From Diplonema papillatum (Eukaryota > Euglenozoa > Diplonemea > Diplonemida > Diplonemidae), in assembly GCA_030068145.1 (NCBI GenBank), contig JAPJBO010000073.1, positions 97,501 to 161,500 on the forward strand: DNA of 64,000 nucleotides. Reading direction: 5' to 3'. The position numbers and the translations under genes are program-made. The notes under the pieces were generated by a model that was not told where the DNA came from, made no database searches, and saw nothing but the letters and a program-made list of their open reading frames with translations. The stretch's first letter is position 1. Each line of letters opens with the position of its first letter. Positions 50,966-61,275 of the stretch are shown in pieces.

Positions 50966-53900
50966 TTAATTACGGTATTCAAGACCCCGTGTGCGTGAGA
51001 GTGTGCGTAGGAAGCATACCCTAAAAGACTCGCCTCCGGCGTCGTCGACGGGCGTGTTGTACCGGCGCGGGGAGTTGTGGAGGCCGGGGGATGCCGGGCT
51101 GAACGCGGGCCGCGGCGCCCACGCGTGCACCCGCCGCGCGATCTCGGGCGAGGCCGCCGGTGCCGGCTGCGGCCTGTGGGGCTGCTCGGGATTGGCCGCC
51201 GGGATGGTCACCGTCTCCGCCCGTGCGACGAGCTCCGGGGGCGCGGCGCGCGCGTACTGCACCACCGTCGCCACGAGGGGCGGCGCCGCCGCCGGCGGCT
51301 CGCGCCTGGCAAGCTGGGCGGCCCCGGCTTGCGGCGGCGCGTACAGGCTCGGGCCCTGGGCGTCGGTCGCGGCAGGCGCGGGCGGGGCTTCTTCTCCCGT
51401 TTCCGGCGGTCGGGCGAGGCTCGGCCCGGGGGCGGCGACGCCCACGGTGGCCACGCCTGAAGGGCTGGGCCCCTCGTCGAAAAATCGGGGCTCGTGCAAG
51501 CTGGGGCCCTGGGCGTGGACACCTGTGGATGCCGTCTTTTGGAGGAATCGGGGCTCGTACAAGCTGGGACCCTGGGCGTGAACACCTGCGGATTCCGTCT
51601 TTTGGAGGAATCGGGGCTCGTGCAAGCTGGGACCTTGGGCGTGAACACCTGTGGATTCCGTCTTCTGGAGGAATCGGGGCTCGTGCAAGCTGGGACCTTG
51701 GGCGTGAACACCTGTGGATTCCGTCTTCTGGAGGAATCGGGGCTCGTGCAAGCTGGGGCCCTGGGCGTGGACCCCCGCGGACTCAGCGGCCGGCCCCGCC
51801 GGGATGGTTATCCGCAGGGACGTCGCTTCCAGCGCCGGTTCGCGCTTGGCCGGTCCCGGCGCGGCGGTCTCCGGTTCGGCAGCTTCCAGCCGCGCGCGGC
51901 CCCCGAGGCTCACGGTGATGGGGTGCAGCTCGAAGCGCCGCGACGCCTCCTCCAGCTTTTCGGCGCCGCCCGGCTCCGTCCGCGGCAGCCGCAGCTGCTG
52001 CGAGGAGGCTTCGAGGAGGGGTGCCGCGGGTTCGGGCGGCTGCTGGCGGAAGCTGACGGCGGTCGTTTCGAGGTCGGCGGCGGCGTGTTGTAGCTGGAAG
52101 CGCTGCGAGCTTGCCTCCAGCTTTTTCCCGGCGCCCGGCTCGGCGGGCTGCAGCTGCAGCCGCTGGGAAGAGGCTTCGAGAAGAGGCGCGGGCGTGCTGC
52201 GGGGCTGCTGCTGGATGCTTAGGGTGGTCGCCTCCAGCTTGGCGGGGGTCGGTTCCGGCGTCTGGGTCCGGGTTGTCGACGCGTGCAGCGGAGCGGCGCG
52301 GCTTGATACGTCCGACAGCTGCTGCACGCTGAACGACGTGGCTTCGAGTTTGGGGTTCTCGGGCTGGGGGTGGGCGAGCTGCAGGGTTGTGGCCTGTAGC
52401 TTCGGGGTCGGCGATTGATGGTGGATCCGCACGGTGCTGGCTTCGAGAGCCGGACGATCCTGAGGCAGGATGACGCTGGTGGCGGTCGCTTCGAGCAGAG
52501 GGGCTTCCGGCTTGATGACAGCGGCAAGTTGTTGCTGCAAGCGCACGGACGTCGCTTCGAGTCTCGGCGTCTCCGGATCGGTCGGTAGCGGTTGCTCGAC
52601 GCGGACGGACGCGGTTTTCAACACCGGCGTCGGCTGCCGCCGGGGTGGCTCCGGCGCCTCGCTCGGGAACTGCACCGTGATCCGCAGCGAAGAGGCTTCG
52701 AGCAGCGGCTGGGGCTCCCGTCTGCTTTCGGGGGTTTCGCCCGGCGTCCGGGCGGGATAAGGGGCCGGGGCGGGCTCCGGGCTCGCGGGGGCTTCCGCTC
52801 GGCGGCCGGCGGCGTGGCGCCTGTCGGGGGAGGTCCTGGCCGCGGCGTACGGCGGGTCCACCGGCGAAGGGCGGTACGCGTGCGCCGGTTCGACCGGCGG
52901 CTGCGGCGGGCTGCGGTGCCAGATGGTGCCGTGCCGGGCCTCGGGGGCATCAGCGAGGTGCGGAGGGCTTCCGGACCGGACCGCTGGGTCACGCGCAGCG
53001 GGGTAGGGGTGTCCCAGAGCGGGTTGCGGTGGGCTTCGGGTCCGGAAAGTTGGGTCACGCCATGCGGGGTAGGGGTGTCCTAGGGCGGGTTGCGGCGGGC
53101 TTCTGGTCCTGATGGTCTCGCGCCTTGCCTGGTTGTTGGGCGTTGCGTGGGCGGACGAGTCGAGGGGCACCGGCCCGGCCGGCAGCTCGGGACTGAACGA
53201 CCGCGACTGCCGCCGCCCAGCCGCCTTCGGCGAGGTCGCGCCGGGTGGGCGGGCCACCGCGGCGCCTTCGGGCCCGCTTGGACTCGCCGACCTCCGCCGC
53301 CTCTGCGTGAACTCGCGGAGCGAGGGGAACCCGTCGAGGACGGACCCGTTACGCGGCGAGGGCTGGCGCGCGTTGGCTTCCGGCCACGCCTGCCGCAGGC
53401 CGGCGTCCGGGCTGCGGGTGCGCGGGGGCGCGAGGCACTTCAGGTCCATCGGCGACCGGGAGCTGCCCTGCTGGATTGGCGGTTCGTGCGCGCGATTCCC
53501 CGCGGGATCGACGGGGAAATCGGTGTGCGGGGTGCGGTTCTGCGCACGACTGTCGGCGGGGCATCTGGGGTCCGCCGGCGACCGGGAGCGCGGCAGGTTG
53601 CCCTGCTGGACGCGATACCCCGCGGGATCCACGGGGAAATCGTTGTACGGTTTGCGGTTCTGAGAGTGGCTGTCAGCGAGGTCCTGCTGAAACGACGGCT
53701 CGCGCACGCGATACCCCGCGGGATCCACGGGGAAGTCGTTGCATGGTTTGCGGTTCTGAGAGTGGCTGTCGGCGGGGCATTTGAGGTCCACCGGCGACCG
53801 GGAGCGCGGCAGGTTGCCCTGCTGGAACGCCGGTTCGCGCACGCGGTACCCCGCGGGATCCACGGGGAAATCGCTGTACGGTTTGCGGTTCTGAGAGTGG

Positions 53901-55678
53901 CTGAGGTCCGCCGGCGACCGGGGGCGCGGCAGGTTGCCCTGCTGAAACGACGGTTCGCGCGCGCGATACCCCGCGGGATCGGCGGGGAAATCGGTGTACG
54001 AGGTGCGGTTCTGCGGGCGGCTGTCGGCGGGACATCTGGGGTCCGCCGGCGACCGGGAACGCAGCTGGTTGCCCTGGACGCGATACCCCGCGGGATCCAC
54101 GGGGAAGTCGTTGTACGGTTTGCGGTTCTGAGGGTGGCTGTCGGCGGGGCCCACCGGCGACCGAGACCGCGGCCGGCTGCCCTGCTGCGGAAGCGGGGCA
54201 CGCGGCTCGGGCGCCGTCCGAGCGGCGAACGAAAGCTCGCCGCCGCGACCCCCCGCGGCGTCCACGGGAGAGCCGGTGTACGGCTTGCGGCTATGCGCGG
54301 GGCCGTCGGCGTCGAGCCCGCGGGCACCCCCCATGCGGCGGTTCGAAGCGCGGGGCGACTCTAGGTCGCACTGAGCAGCCGGCAGGCGGTCTCGGGCGGG
54401 GGGGTCCGCGTCGCGGCGCGGGTACGACGGCGATTCGAGCACGCGCGCGGTGGTTGGATGCCCGTCGCCGGGAGCAAAAAACCGGCGGTTCGAAGCGCGG
54501 GACGACTCCGCATCGCCCTGCGACGCCAGCGGACGCGAGCGGGCAGCCGGCGACTCCACCGCGGCCCGGGCCGCGATTGTCGACGCGCTCGCGGGGGACT
54601 GCGCCACGTCGCCGGGGCCCAGCCGGCGGCTCTGGCCGTGCGCCCCGGCGGCGGACGCCGCGCCTTGCGGCGCGGCCGCAGCCGCCTGCGAGAATCCGGA
54701 CCCGGGCGGCGGCTCCGCGTGGGACCGCTGCAGCCCGCCGTCCTCCTTGGACGGGTTCGTGAGGTGGCTGCTGCCGGGGGTCGCGTCCCGTTGGGCGCTA
54801 GCCTGGCGGCCCGGCGTCGGGGGCCGGCCGTGGCTGGCCCTGCTGTCCGTGCGGACGGACAAGGGAGGCTCGCCGGGGTGCTTGGGGAGGGACCAAGTGT
54901 CCGCGAGCGTGGATTCTAGCACGAGCACGTCGGAATGCGTGCATGGGGTGTGCTGCGCCGAAGCAACCGGCAGCTCGTCCGGGCCGGGCGCCTGCGCACC
55001 CGCCCTCTGCCCCGCCGCAACGCTCACCGGCGCTGCCCTCCGAGACGTACCCGCCGCCGAACTCACCCTCGCTCCTCCCGCCGGATCTGCGGAAGCACGC
55101 GCCGCGTCGTCGGCGGTCGATGAATACGGCTCGAACAGCGGCCGCTGCCCCGACTGGTCGCCGGCGGGGGTGCGCGGGGACGTGGGGAGCGGGGGGAGCG
55201 GCTTCGAGCGCCGCCGCGGGGGCCGGTCGGATATCCTCTCGCGCACGTGGCGGCGGTTCTGCGGCGACGGGACCCGCGAGGTCCACTTTGTGCCGGCGGA
55301 CGTCAACTCGCGGGCGATCTCCGCAGCGGGGTCACCGGATCCGTTTGGGTGGATGCGGAGGTCCACTTCCAGGGGGCCTGAGCCGGTCGCTTGCAACCTC
55401 CGGGTCGGCGACTTGTTCGCCGCGTCGCTCTCCACCAGCCGCAGCGTGGCTGCGGTCCCGAGCCTGTGCCGGTGCAAACTGGCTGACGCGATGTCGTCCC
55501 TCGGGACGTACCGGACGACCTGTCCCGACGGCTTGCAAAGCATCACGCAGTCCGGCGTCACCACCAACACGCCTCTCTCCTGCAAGGCTCCCCCCTCGCG
55601 CGGGTAGTCGACGTCGCACCAGCATTTGACCCGCTGCAGCCGGCGGACGAACTCAGGCGTGTCGGAAGGCAGCGACAT
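50966..55678 (-). CDS. Proline-rich multi-repeat protein with N-terminal PH-like domain
   Basis: 1,570 codons from the ATG at 55678 (MSLPSDTPEF). The frame extends further upstream through a GT microsatellite, which is unlikely to be coding. Residues 1–120 (FVRRLQRVKCWCDVDYPREG, RGVLVVTPDCVMLCKPSGQV, DDIASASLHRHRLGTAATLRL) have the strand pattern of a pleckstrin-homology-like domain, usually a lipid or protein binder. The rest is disordered and built from several tandem repeat types: NRKPYNDFPVDPAGYRV units (about 54170–53450), RTRSPPQPALGHPYP units, 10–20-residue LEATSxRxQ units (52700–51900), and five near-identical 21-residue units ending GPSLHEPRFLQKTE (51780–51480). The final tail RVCFLRTLSRTRGLEYRN may be intron read-through, as GTATGC occurs at about 51022. 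Confidence 0.65.
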   Translation of the reverse strand: MSLPSDTPEFVRRLQRVKCWCDVDYPREGGALQERGVLVVTPDCVMLCKPSGQVVRYVPRDDIASASLHRHRLGTAATLRLVESDAANKSPTRRLQATGSGPLEVDLRIHPNGSGDPAAEIARELTSAGTKWTSRVPSPQNRRHVRERISDRPPRRRSKPLPPLPTSPRTPAGDQSGQRPLFEPYSSTADDAARASADPAGGARVSSAAGTSRRAAPVSVAAGQRAGAQAPGPDELPVASAQHTPCTHSDVLVLESTLADTWSLPKHPGEPPLSVRTDSRASHGRPPTPGRQASAQRDATPGSSHLTNPSKEDGGLQRSHAEPPPGSGFSQAAAAAPQGAASAAGAHGQSRRLGPGDVAQSPASASTIAARAAVESPAARSRPLASQGDAESSRASNRRFFAPGDGHPTTARVLESPSYPRRDADPPARDRLPAAQCDLESPRASNRRMGGARGLDADGPAHSRKPYTGSPVDAAGGRGGELSFAARTAPEPRAPLPQQGSRPRSRSPVGPADSHPQNRKPYNDFPVDPAGYRVQGNQLRSRSPADPRCPADSRPQNRTSYTDFPADPAGYRAREPSFQQGNLPRPRSPADLSHSQNRKPYSDFPVDPAGYRVREPAFQQGNLPRSRSPVDLKCPADSHSQNRKPCNDFPVDPAGYRVREPSFQQDLADSHSQNRKPYNDFPVDPAGYRVQQGNLPRSRSPADPRCPADSRAQNRTPHTDFPVDPAGNRAHEPPIQQGSSRSPMDLKCLAPPRTRSPDAGLRQAWPEANARQPSPRNGSVLDGFPSLREFTQRRRRSASPSGPEGAAVARPPGATSPKAAGRRQSRSFSPELPAGPVPLDSSAHATPNNQARRETIRTRSPPQPALGHPYPAWRDPTFRTRSPPQPALGHPYPAARDPAVRSGSPPHLADAPEARHGTIWHRSPPQPPVEPAHAYRPSPVDPPYAAARTSPDRRHAAGRRAEAPASPEPAPAPYPARTPGETPESRREPQPLLEASSLRITVQFPSEAPEPPRRQPTPVLKTASVRVEQPLPTDPETPRLEATSVRLQQQLAAVIKPEAPLLEATATSVILPQDRPALEASTVRIHHQSPTPKLQATTLQLAHPQPENPKLEATSFSVQQLSDVSSRAAPLHASTTRTQTPEPTPAKLEATTLSIQQQPRSTPAPLLEASSQRLQLQPAEPGAGKKLEASSQRFQLQHAAADLETTAVSFRQQPPEPAAPLLEASSQQLRLPRTEPGGAEKLEEASRRFELHPITVSLGGRARLEAAEPETAAPGPAKREPALEATSLRITIPAGPAAESAGVHAQGPSLHEPRFLQKTESTGVHAQGPSLHEPRFLQKTESTGVHAQGPSLHEPRFLQKTESAGVHAQGPSLYEPRFLQKTASTGVHAQGPSLHEPRFFDEGPSPSGVATVGVAAPGPSLARPPETGEEAPPAPAATDAQGPSLYAPPQAGAAQLARREPPAAAPPLVATVVQYARAAPPELVARAETVTIPAANPEQPHRPQPAPAASPEIARRVHAWAPRPAFSPASPGLHNSPRRYNTPVDDAGGESFRVCFLRTLSRTRGLEYRN
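51480..51785 (-). repeat. 63-bp coding minisatellite (21-residue repeat)
   Basis: Five in-frame copies of a 63-bp unit (GGAATCGGGGCTCGTGCAAG, CTGGGACCCTGGGCGTG, AACACCTGTGGATTCCGTCT on plus) within the proline-rich gene. Adjacent units differ by one to four bases. Confidence 0.85.
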
Positions 55679-55735
55679 CCCCTTCCCACATGCTTGCCCG
55701 CCGCTTCTTGCCTTTTTATTGCGTCTCTCGACCCG

Positions 55736-55741
<6 letters not shown>

Positions 55742-55768
<27 letters not shown>
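55742..55768. repeat. (GT)n microsatellite
   Basis: About 13 GT units in the 5' flank of the proline-rich gene. Like the other CA/GT runs at 4281 and 50373, it lies just upstream of a minus-strand start codon. Confidence 0.85.
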
Positions 55769-55771
<3 letters not shown>

Positions 55772-55779
55772 TTCTTTTT

Positions 55780-55960
55780 TGTATAAGCACCTGCTTTGTA
55801 GGAAATACTTGAGGAGACTGCCAGTTGCGATATCTGATGGGTACAGTGTGTGGTACTCATCAGCATGTCGATGATGACTCCCCATTGTATCGCAACAATA
55901 TTCCATATCGCAAAGGGGGTAAATGTGCTGCAGCCCACACGAAACACAGGGAAATATGTT
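55780..55960 (-). repeat. Dispersed repeat family R2, copy
   Basis: GTATAAGCACCTGCTTTGTA, GGAGACTGCCAGTTGCGAT and CAGCCCACACGAAACACAGG match 57117–57215 and, inverted, 14100–14200 and 15990–16050. Bases 55961–56400 contain no recognised gene. Confidence 0.7.
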
Positions 55961-56404
55961 TAGTGGTGGCGGGGGGCCTTTGTTATTGGTGCTGGTTTTG
56001 AGGGATAAGGAAACATTAGAAATCTTTTTGCGGTGGTCTTCGCTGGCCCGGTAGTTTGTGACACCGCCAACTTCTTTTGCACTCGTTCTCTTCTCTTCTC
56101 ACTACTGTACGTACTCTTTCACTCTTTTTCTCACTTTGGCTAGCCAAAAAAGAACTCCTGCGACCGACACCACGAACACATTCGCAATGGATGTGGCCCT
56201 GGGCCCCCCACCGATTTTCTCCCCTCCCCTGTTCGACGTTGCTGTTGAGTAACGGTTAGTTCGGACCCTTCCCCGGTGAGCATCCCATCAAAGTAACAGT
56301 GGTGACTCAGGCCGATACGGGCTACATGGCAACCCCTGCTCAACGTGTATGCACGTGGGGTTTGCGGGTTAGTGACGGCGGGGGGCGGGGCGTAAGCGTT
56401 CAAC

Positions 56405-56530
56405 AACTTTGGCTATGCCGCCCCTCGGTACTTTAAGCCACGGACACATAATGCGGACCATCAGCAGCGCTGAACGAGAGTGTCTGCAGACAAGACATCC
56501 TGGTGTGAGCCTGGTTTGTCAGGCGGTTGT
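56405..56530 (+). repeat. Dispersed repeat family R5, copy b
   Basis: CTTTAAGCCACGGACACATA, GCGGACCATCAGCAGCGCTG and GAGAGTGTCTGCAGACA match 20335–20400. Bases 56531–57110 show no gene. Confidence 0.65.
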
Positions 56531-57109
56531 TCAGTGCCAGGACCCACCCATGCCATCAGAGCACAGGCAAGTCCGTCTCGGAGAAAAGGCTCTGACAGCC
56601 ACGGGCTCTACTCTTCGTCACTGGATTCTGAGACTTCTTGCGCTCGTTTGTGTGTTGCGTACAAAATGTGGCTGGAAGGGTTGGACACAAGCTAAGTGCG
56701 AGTCAAGGCAAGTGGTCGCAAAAGCGAAACAAGATGAAGAGAGAGAAGGGGCTGCCGGTGAGGCATGATGGCAGTGATTCAGTGATTTATCCAGGGCATG
56801 GGGGAGCAAGTGGGAACTGTCGCCGCTTCGCCCGATGCCCAAAGTGGAAATTAGATCCGAGCAGACGAAGTGCATCCTTCATCCGGCCGCACGAAGGCAG
56901 TACGCTGTCCTGCCGAGCATCGTAACGCGCAGCATGATGGCGGAGCTCCCAGTTAGGTCCAAGGTTTTCCGAGTCTACGGCGCAAAACCTCAATTTCTGT
57001 AAAGAAGACCGGATTATTTTTATGCGCTTTAGAACTGGGTTTTGACATGTTCCACATCGCACGCACACGTTCACGCGGACTACTTTACAGTGAAGCGCTT
57101 CTCAACGAG

Positions 57110-57300
57110 TCACTTTTTTTGTATAAGCACCTGCTTTGTAGGAAATGCTTGAGGAGACTGCCAGTTGCGATAGATCAAAGGAGGTAAATGTGCTGTAGCC
57201 CACACGAAACACAGTAGGGGGGCGTGAGCGTTCAAGAAAAAAGACCCACTTTGTAGCTGTATTGTTTTCTCCCCACAAGGCAGTCCCTCGAGTGTTTTTG
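57110..57300 (-). repeat. Dispersed repeat family R2, copy
   Basis: Near-identical to 55780–55960 in its first half and to 15890–16040 (inverted) in its second half, ending in CAAGGCAGTCCCTCGAGTG. Confidence 0.7.
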
Positions 57301-57859
57301 TAGAGTGAATGGTCTCGTTGTTGAAGTCTCCAGGTGCAGGGGGCGGATTCCACGAGCAGCGTGTGTCAGTGGGTACTCTTTTCTGGTATCAGCCAATAAC
57401 TACTCTACATGCGGTTTTATGGTTGGCTCTCTCCAGCAGGCTTCAGAGTTAGAGGCCTTTGATCCGGGTAAACCCCTGATGATGTGCACGGCACAGGAAC
57501 AGTTCAGGCCAGAGCTCATGGTCCAAGAAAATACGGTGAACAAAGAGCATTTCGTCTACAAGGACGTCTTGTATCTTCTCTCTCGCTGTTCTTTGACAGA
57601 ATGCACGGGACAGAGGCACCGATGAGGTGGGAAAGCAAACAAAATAAGTTGGATAGACACAATGAGGACAGTTTTTTTTTCTTTGTGGGGGAGTACTGGT
57701 CCTATCCGCACCGGACACATAAGGCGGTTAGTGGTGGGGGGGTGAACAACAGGAAAGCAACTTGGGCCCGAGCACAACGGAATGGTTTACTAACGCTGCA
57801 TAGAGCATATCTCAGGTCTTTCGTGGTACCGTAGTTGGAAAAATGTTGAACTGGACAAA

Positions 57860-58260
57860 AGCTGGAACGGGTAAATGACAGACCGGGTAAAACCTGGGAC
57901 ACCCGGGGGGAAAGTCTTAGTTGGTGACCACCCGAAGGCGCGGGCAAGCACCAGGGTCGCGGTATTCTGCAAAGTACGCAAAGTCGCATTTTTGCGCGTA
58001 TGTGCTATCACCTGTATGGTAATTTCCACAGTACGCTGCCAACCGTCACTTTTTGATAGTGACAACCGCGGTTGTTACCATAAAAAAAATGTCGACCCGG
58101 GTACCCTGGGACACCCAGCCCCATTTTTGGGGGATTGCAAGAACGTGCTTGGAATGGGTATGTGCTCAACTCCGCACCTGGTCCCGTGTTTCGGTCCTTT
58201 AAGCCACGGACACCTAAGGCGGACCATCATCAGCAGTGCTTGTCTCGTGCTCTCGACTGC
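57860..58260. repeat. Hairpin-rich region followed by R5 copy c
   Basis: Contains a near-perfect palindrome GTGACAACCGCGGTTGTTAC (58059–58078). CTGGGACACCC appears at both 57893 and 58107, and an R5 copy (TTTCGGTCCTTTAAGCCACGG, 58188) lies at the end, with GCAAGAACGTGCTTGGAATGG just before it. The layout may be a small non-autonomous DNA element bordered by CTGGGACACCC, but boundaries are unclear. Confidence 0.4.
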
Positions 58261-58504
58261 ACTACCACCCTACCACCCACCGCTCGCCTACAGAGCGACC
58301 TTCCCTTCGGATGTCGTGCTGGTGCTGGTTTAGCATCGGGCTTATCAAGCTACTTCTCTGGTGAACATCAACCTCGCTGGATTCGAATCACTGTTCATGG
58401 CTTCTCTTCGTTCTTCTTCTTCTTGCAGCGTGAAAATTCGCCTTTTCTGTATGACCGTCGTTGGAAAGACAAAACTAGCAAGGCCCACTCTGTACTGGGG
58501 GGCG

Positions 58505-58605
58505 GGGCGTTTGCAAGAACGTGCTTGGAATGGATAACACCGCACTGGTCTCGTCAGCGCCGTGTTTCGGTCCTTTAAGCCACGGACACATGAGGCGGAC
58601 TTATA
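58505..58605 (+). repeat. Dispersed repeat family R5, copy d
   Basis: GCAAGAACGTGCTTGGAATGG and TTTCGGTCCTTTAAGCCACGG repeat the block at 58137–58215. Bases 58261–58504 and 58606–58790 contain no recognised gene. Confidence 0.65.
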
Positions 58606-58794
58606 TACGGCTGGGGGGCGGGGCGGGGCGGATAGGGAGGGCCGCATGAAGGACTTGTGTGGTTGAGAATCCTGGAAGTTGCAGGGCTGTTGTAGAGAGA
58701 GAAAGAAGAGATGTGAAAACGGGGTTTTGCCTGGAGGCTTTTCGTGTTATTCTGCAGATGCTTTGAGCTATCTTTGTGTCTATGCTTTCAGTCG

Positions 58795-59085
58795 TCTTCT
58801 TAACCATGGTTAAGTGCACAAATGGTGTCAGCCGAAGCTGGTAAAGCTTCGGCGCCGCCCACGTTATGTTTGTTTAGCATTGAGTTCTTTTAAGTACATG
58901 AACCACATGGATTAGCATGCACATGCACAAGTACATGAACCGAAATGTGTAGCAGCGGCTGCCAAACATCCCGTGACACCGCGCAAGGTGGTAAAACGCT
59001 CTTTTGTTTTCTTTTCGACTACTTTTGATGGGGCATGCAGGCCTGATATGCAAGAATGGAAAAGAGACGGGGGGAAAAGGAAAAG
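58795..59085 (+). repeat. Dispersed repeat family R1, copy d
   Basis: Has the hairpin region GCCGAAGCTGGTAAAGCTTCGGC (about 58830), TAGCATTGAGTTCTTTTAAG, ACATGAACCACATGGATTAG and GGCATGCAGGCCTGATATGC. It combines parts seen separately in copies a and b. Confidence 0.75.
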
Positions 59086-59153
59086 TTTTCCTCTCTGCCC
59101 TGCGGGGCCCAACCAGTTCGGATGTCGCTGCCGAGCCGAAGCGTGTTTTTCGA

Positions 59154-59513
59154 TCAGACGCCCCGGCGCACGGAGCGAGTCCCGATCCCAGAAGCTGGTG
59201 ACATTCTGTTGACGAAGGACGTAGTCACAGCGCCAGTCACCCGGGCAACAGTAAGCAGCCTGAACAGCTGCTTTTCTGACAACAGGGTAGGACGGCCCCT
59301 TTTTCCCACCACTGTCTTCCCGTCATCGAGTTTGACAGAATCGTCATAAAACCGCTTCGCGCCTCCTTTAGACAGCGGTCTCTCGTTCCCGTCCGCTGAC
59401 CATTGCCTGAATGCACCGTGCGCAAAGCGCACCTGCCGTTCGGGCGTGACGCTTGGAGTAGTGCGCCACGTACCCGAAAACCGAGTGCTCACGCCCGCTT
59501 TCGACGCGCCCAA
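59154..59513 (-). pseudogene. Short ORF with HTH-like segment, possibly a DNA-transposon remnant
   Basis: 119 codons, opening at a TTG and bounded upstream by a stop. The segment GKTVVGKRGRPTLLSEKQLF followed by RLLTVARVTGAVTTSFVNRM resembles the GRP-type linker and helix-turn-helix at the N-terminus of some transposases. Composition is coding-like compared with its surroundings. No catalytic domain follows. It is either an isolated exon or a transposase remnant. Confidence 0.3.
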
Positions 59514-59564
59514 AACTCCTCCACCAGGGATTTATAGGCCACGGTTAGCAGTGGTCCCATAGCC

Positions 59565-59720
59565 ACTCTTTGTTTGAGCGTGCCGGTTAATCGTTTTCCG
59601 ACTTGTATTTACCTTGTTTCATTTTCAGGTAAGTAATTCTGATCAACCACCAAAATACGCTGCCTACGTCTTTTCAGCCTGCACAACACATTGAAGGGGC
59701 AACCCGCAAGATTGTTAGTA
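59565..59720 (+). repeat. Dispersed repeat family R3, copy c
   Basis: About 93% identical to 33440–33600 by eye, with the same right boundary after GGCAACCCGCAAGATTGTTAG. Confidence 0.75.
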
Positions 59721-61150
59721 CTGTAATGGAAGGACGTCGTCTCTGGTGGTCAAGCTTGTGCAAAACCTGGCGTGAACAGGGCTACCGACGCGGGACTTTT
59801 GTCCAGAAAGAAAGATTGAACAACACTTTTTTGGCACCCAACAAGGGAAGCTCTTCAGACCGTATAAAACTCTGCCTTCATCTGCTGTGGCTTGAAGCCC
59901 ACCGTCCAGAAGGCTGGCTGCTATTGCACGCGCAGGATCGCCGAAGCGAAATGCGTGAGCATCCATGAATCAAGCGGAAATGCTGGGGGGTTCAACTAAC
60001 CCGTTCGACTCCTCTTGTTCGCAATAGTCCCAAGCTGCCACTACATTGCGGGCACAAGGAGTAGCTGACACACTGCTTCAACCTGGTTTACCTCCGCGGC
60101 TGCGGATTCAGGCCACAGCAGCAACGGGAACCTTTTCTGTCGTGGCAGCCCCGGTGGCTGCTGCCCAGATACCGCCGGTGCAGTTGCTTTGTTATCGCCT
60201 TCTTTCTTTCTTTCTTTCTTTCTTTTGGTGGTGGCTCTGGCGGTGTCCCTGTCTGGCCAACTCGGATCTTACCCAAAGGGAGCCTGTGACGACGTGCCCG
60301 TGTCTGCGGAAAACTGTCGTCCGCCTTCGACGGCTACGTTCCTTGGCGGACTGCTGACGCTACGGGATCCTCGGTTGTGCTCCTTAGCTGGATTGCTTGC
60401 TCGATGGGATGAGCTGGGCACAGCGCGGTGCTGTGGGGTGAGGTGCAGACTGGAACGGTCTCTCCTCCCGTTTACGCTGGCCACATGCGCGGAAGCGCAG
60501 CTGGTGAAACAACGTCCTCCTTCAACCAGCTTGCGAGCTCCTTTTCCACCACACCTTGCTCAAGGACACGCCTCCGCGAACCGCCGCGAATCCCAGCGTC
60601 GTTTAGACGCTGTGGGAGCTGCTGCTTCGTCGGGTACCTTTTTAAGCCTTCCTTTGTTCCATTATGCAGCAAGGATTGCGGAATACATCACACTCGCCAC
60701 GGTCATCTTTTCTGGCAACTCGGTGTCCATAGGGCTGAAGCAAGCCGGCTGATCGCGCTACGAACTTGGCCGACATCCAGCTTGTCGGATGATCCAACGC
60801 CCAACTTCACAAAGATACACGAAAAGCGGGTACATGACGAAGGTTGCCCCGAGGAGGCATGAACTTCCCAAGCCATTGCAACTCTGAAAGAGGTTGTCGA
60901 GAACTGGTGACGAAGACTGGTGGATGAGGATGAGTGCAAGACAGATGGTACGTTCAGCGAAATGTGCGCCTGTTTTTCGAGGAGCGCTTTTTTCAGAGCC
61001 TTTTGCACGGGCAGACGCTACCACGAGGGAAAAAAAATGAGAGTATTTGTTGCCCTCTTCCCTTCCAAACTCAGAAAACCCGAAACCTGGAGAAAACATT
61101 GCCGAACAAAAATGGAAAAAAATCTGGGTGGAGGTCAAATTTTGCTATGT
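59721..61150. other. No gene recognised; (CTTT)n at 60199–60228
   Basis: Frames of 80–190 codons on both strands overlap without a clear winner, and none shows a domain. A CTTT microsatellite lies at 60199–60228. R7 copy b follows at 61157. Confidence 0.4.
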
Positions 61151-61156
61151 ACACCC

Positions 61157-61275
61157 AGCGTTTAAATCACGTACACCCCTGCTCTGCGCTGCCAGTAACT
61201 GCCAGTAACAGCCAGTAACAGCCAGTAACCGCCAGGTAGACTGCCATGGTACATAAGCTAAAATCAAACGCACCA
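61157..61275 (+). repeat. Dispersed repeat R7, copy b, with internal 10-bp tandem
   Basis: Matches 45372–45465 (GTTTAAATCAC, CTGCGCTGCCAG, AGACTGCCATGGTACATAAG). The short unit AGTAACAGCC is repeated three to four times at 61195–61232, an expansion absent from copy a. From 61276 to 62299 I see no gene. Confidence 0.6.

Noticed and set aside
55679-55906. N-terminal extension of the PH-like gene
   Set aside because: It would translate a GT microsatellite into a His-Thr run and part of repeat R2. The ATG at 55678 starts the domain cleanly.
60189-60862. Overlapping plus-strand ORFs of 144–187 codons
   Set aside because: No domain, mutually overlapping, and one includes a CTTT microsatellite.
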